A DNA stretch of 5,254 nucleotides from contig DATDMG010000575.1 in the NCBI GenBank assembly GCA_036518955.1, forward strand, positions 1-5,254, in the 5' to 3' direction. Source of the stretch: DATDMG01 sp036518955 (GTDB lineage Bacteria; Actinomycetota; Actinomycetes; Actinomycetales; Kineosporiaceae). Position 1 is the stretch's first letter, and every line of letters starts with the position of its first letter. The notes beneath the pieces are model-generated. The model worked only from the letters and a program-made list of their open reading frames with translations, ran no database searches and had not been told where the DNA came from. A program made the translations under genes and the position numbers. Of this stretch, positions 4,831 to 5,254 are shown piece after piece.

Positions 4831-5253
4831 TCAGCCGTGGAAGAAGCTGTCGATGTCGTCGCCCGCCACCAGGGAGTGGTCGACGTGGACGTGCGTCGGC
4901 GCGAAGTGCTGGTGCGCCTCCGCGAAGGAGTGGCCCTGGGCGGTGGTGACGTTGTCGCTGTCGGCGATGTGGGTGAGGTTCGTCTCGTGCACGGTGACGT
5001 GGTGGTCCTCGAGGTTCGACCCGAAGGCGTCGTGCCCGCCGATGGCCGAGCCGTGGTCGGCGATGAGGGGCGCCTGGTTCTGCGCGCCGCCCAGGCCGGA
5101 GATCGCGCCGTCGCCGCCGACCAGGTGGCCCGAGGCGACCCCGACGGTGCTGTGGCCGAAGCCGAACCCGGCGCCGTCCGCGTGCCCGAGCACGGTGGCG
5201 GTCTCGTTGCCGTGACCGACGACGTTGCCGACGGCCGGTCCGCCGGCCTGCAC
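4831..5253 (-). CDS. Gly/His-rich repetitive protein of unknown function (5' partial)
   Basis: The frame is open to the right edge, and the GTG at 5253-5251 is just the first visible codon, so this is probably the C-terminal 140 residues of a longer protein ending at TGA 4833-4831. The first part is glycine-rich with Gly-His pairs at a roughly 10-residue period (His14, 24, 34, 43). The second part is polar and His-rich (LEDHHVTVHETNLTHIAD, EAHQHFAPTHVHVDH) and ends DDIDSFFHG. I count 17 His and no Lys, Arg, Cys, Trp or Tyr; the charged residues are otherwise Asp and Glu. No membrane segment is seen. The regular short repeat suggests a stacked beta structure or an extended surface protein. IniB-like Gly/Ala-rich actinobacterial proteins are a possible relative, from general resemblance only. 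Clustered His could bind metal ions. It is convergent with the M75 lipoprotein gene and shares its terminator. Confidence 0.7.
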   Translation of the reverse strand: MQAGGPAVGNVVGHGNETATVLGHADGAGFGFGHSTVGVASGHLVGGDGAISGLGGAQNQAPLIADHGSAIGGHDAFGSNLEDHHVTVHETNLTHIADSDNVTTAQGHSFAEAHQHFAPTHVHVDHSLVAGDDIDSFFHG

Positions 5254-5254
5254 G

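Noticed and set aside
4817..5215. 132-residue plus-strand frame opposite the His-rich gene
   Set aside because: Trp/Ser/Pro-rich translation typical of an antisense shadow; the minus strand has the regular Gly-His repeat and a stop next to the shared terminator.

Overview
This very GC-rich window, with strong G/C preference at third codon positions and GTG starts, looks like chromosomal DNA of an actinomycete. A Pseudonocardiales-type genome is a guess from protein flavour only. There is no sign of a phage, an insertion sequence, CRISPR, or tRNA/rRNA genes. The two end genes run off the window.

Layout, left to right. (1) Positions 2-532 (+): the 3' part of a PTH2-type peptidyl-tRNA hydrolase family gene with an extra N-terminal region. 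(2) Positions 574-855 (-): a convergent 93-residue protein of unknown function. Its GTG start lies 7 nt from a TAnnnT -10 box, which suggests a leaderless transcript. (3) Positions 856-1075: a comparatively AT-rich divergent control region with inverted repeats and a likely promoter. (4) Positions 1076-3205 (+): the largest gene, a GAF-GAF-PP2C(SpoIIE/RsbU-like)-HATPase(RsbW-like) signalling protein, followed by hairpins. (5) Positions 3249-3739: a stretch with no convincing intact gene. It holds a coding-like hydrophobic frame interrupted by TGA, plus hairpins. (6) Positions 3740-4741 (+): an EfeO/imelysin-like (M75) lipoprotein. (7) Positions 4745-4816: a triplicated 11-bp repeat, then a perfect 16-bp-stem hairpin between convergent genes. 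(8) Positions 4831-5253 (-): the C-terminal part of a Gly/His-rich protein that has no Lys, Arg, Cys, Trp or Tyr in the visible 140 residues.

How the genes relate. The PP2C/HATPase protein is most likely a partner-switching regulator that dephosphorylates, and perhaps phosphorylates, anti-sigma-factor antagonists in response to GAF-sensed signals. No sigma factor or STAS partner is present in the window, so its target must be elsewhere. The M75 lipoprotein probably acts at the outer face of the membrane, with iron or another metal as the family-suggested ligand. It lacks EfeU and EfeB neighbours here. The genes mostly look like independent transcription units rather than one operon.

The best candidates for something undescribed are the His-rich, K/R-free repeat protein at the right edge, the small leaderless orphan at 574-855, and the interrupted hydrophobic frame whose putative start codon is the loop of a perfect hairpin. 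None amounts to a demonstrable new system from sequence alone.
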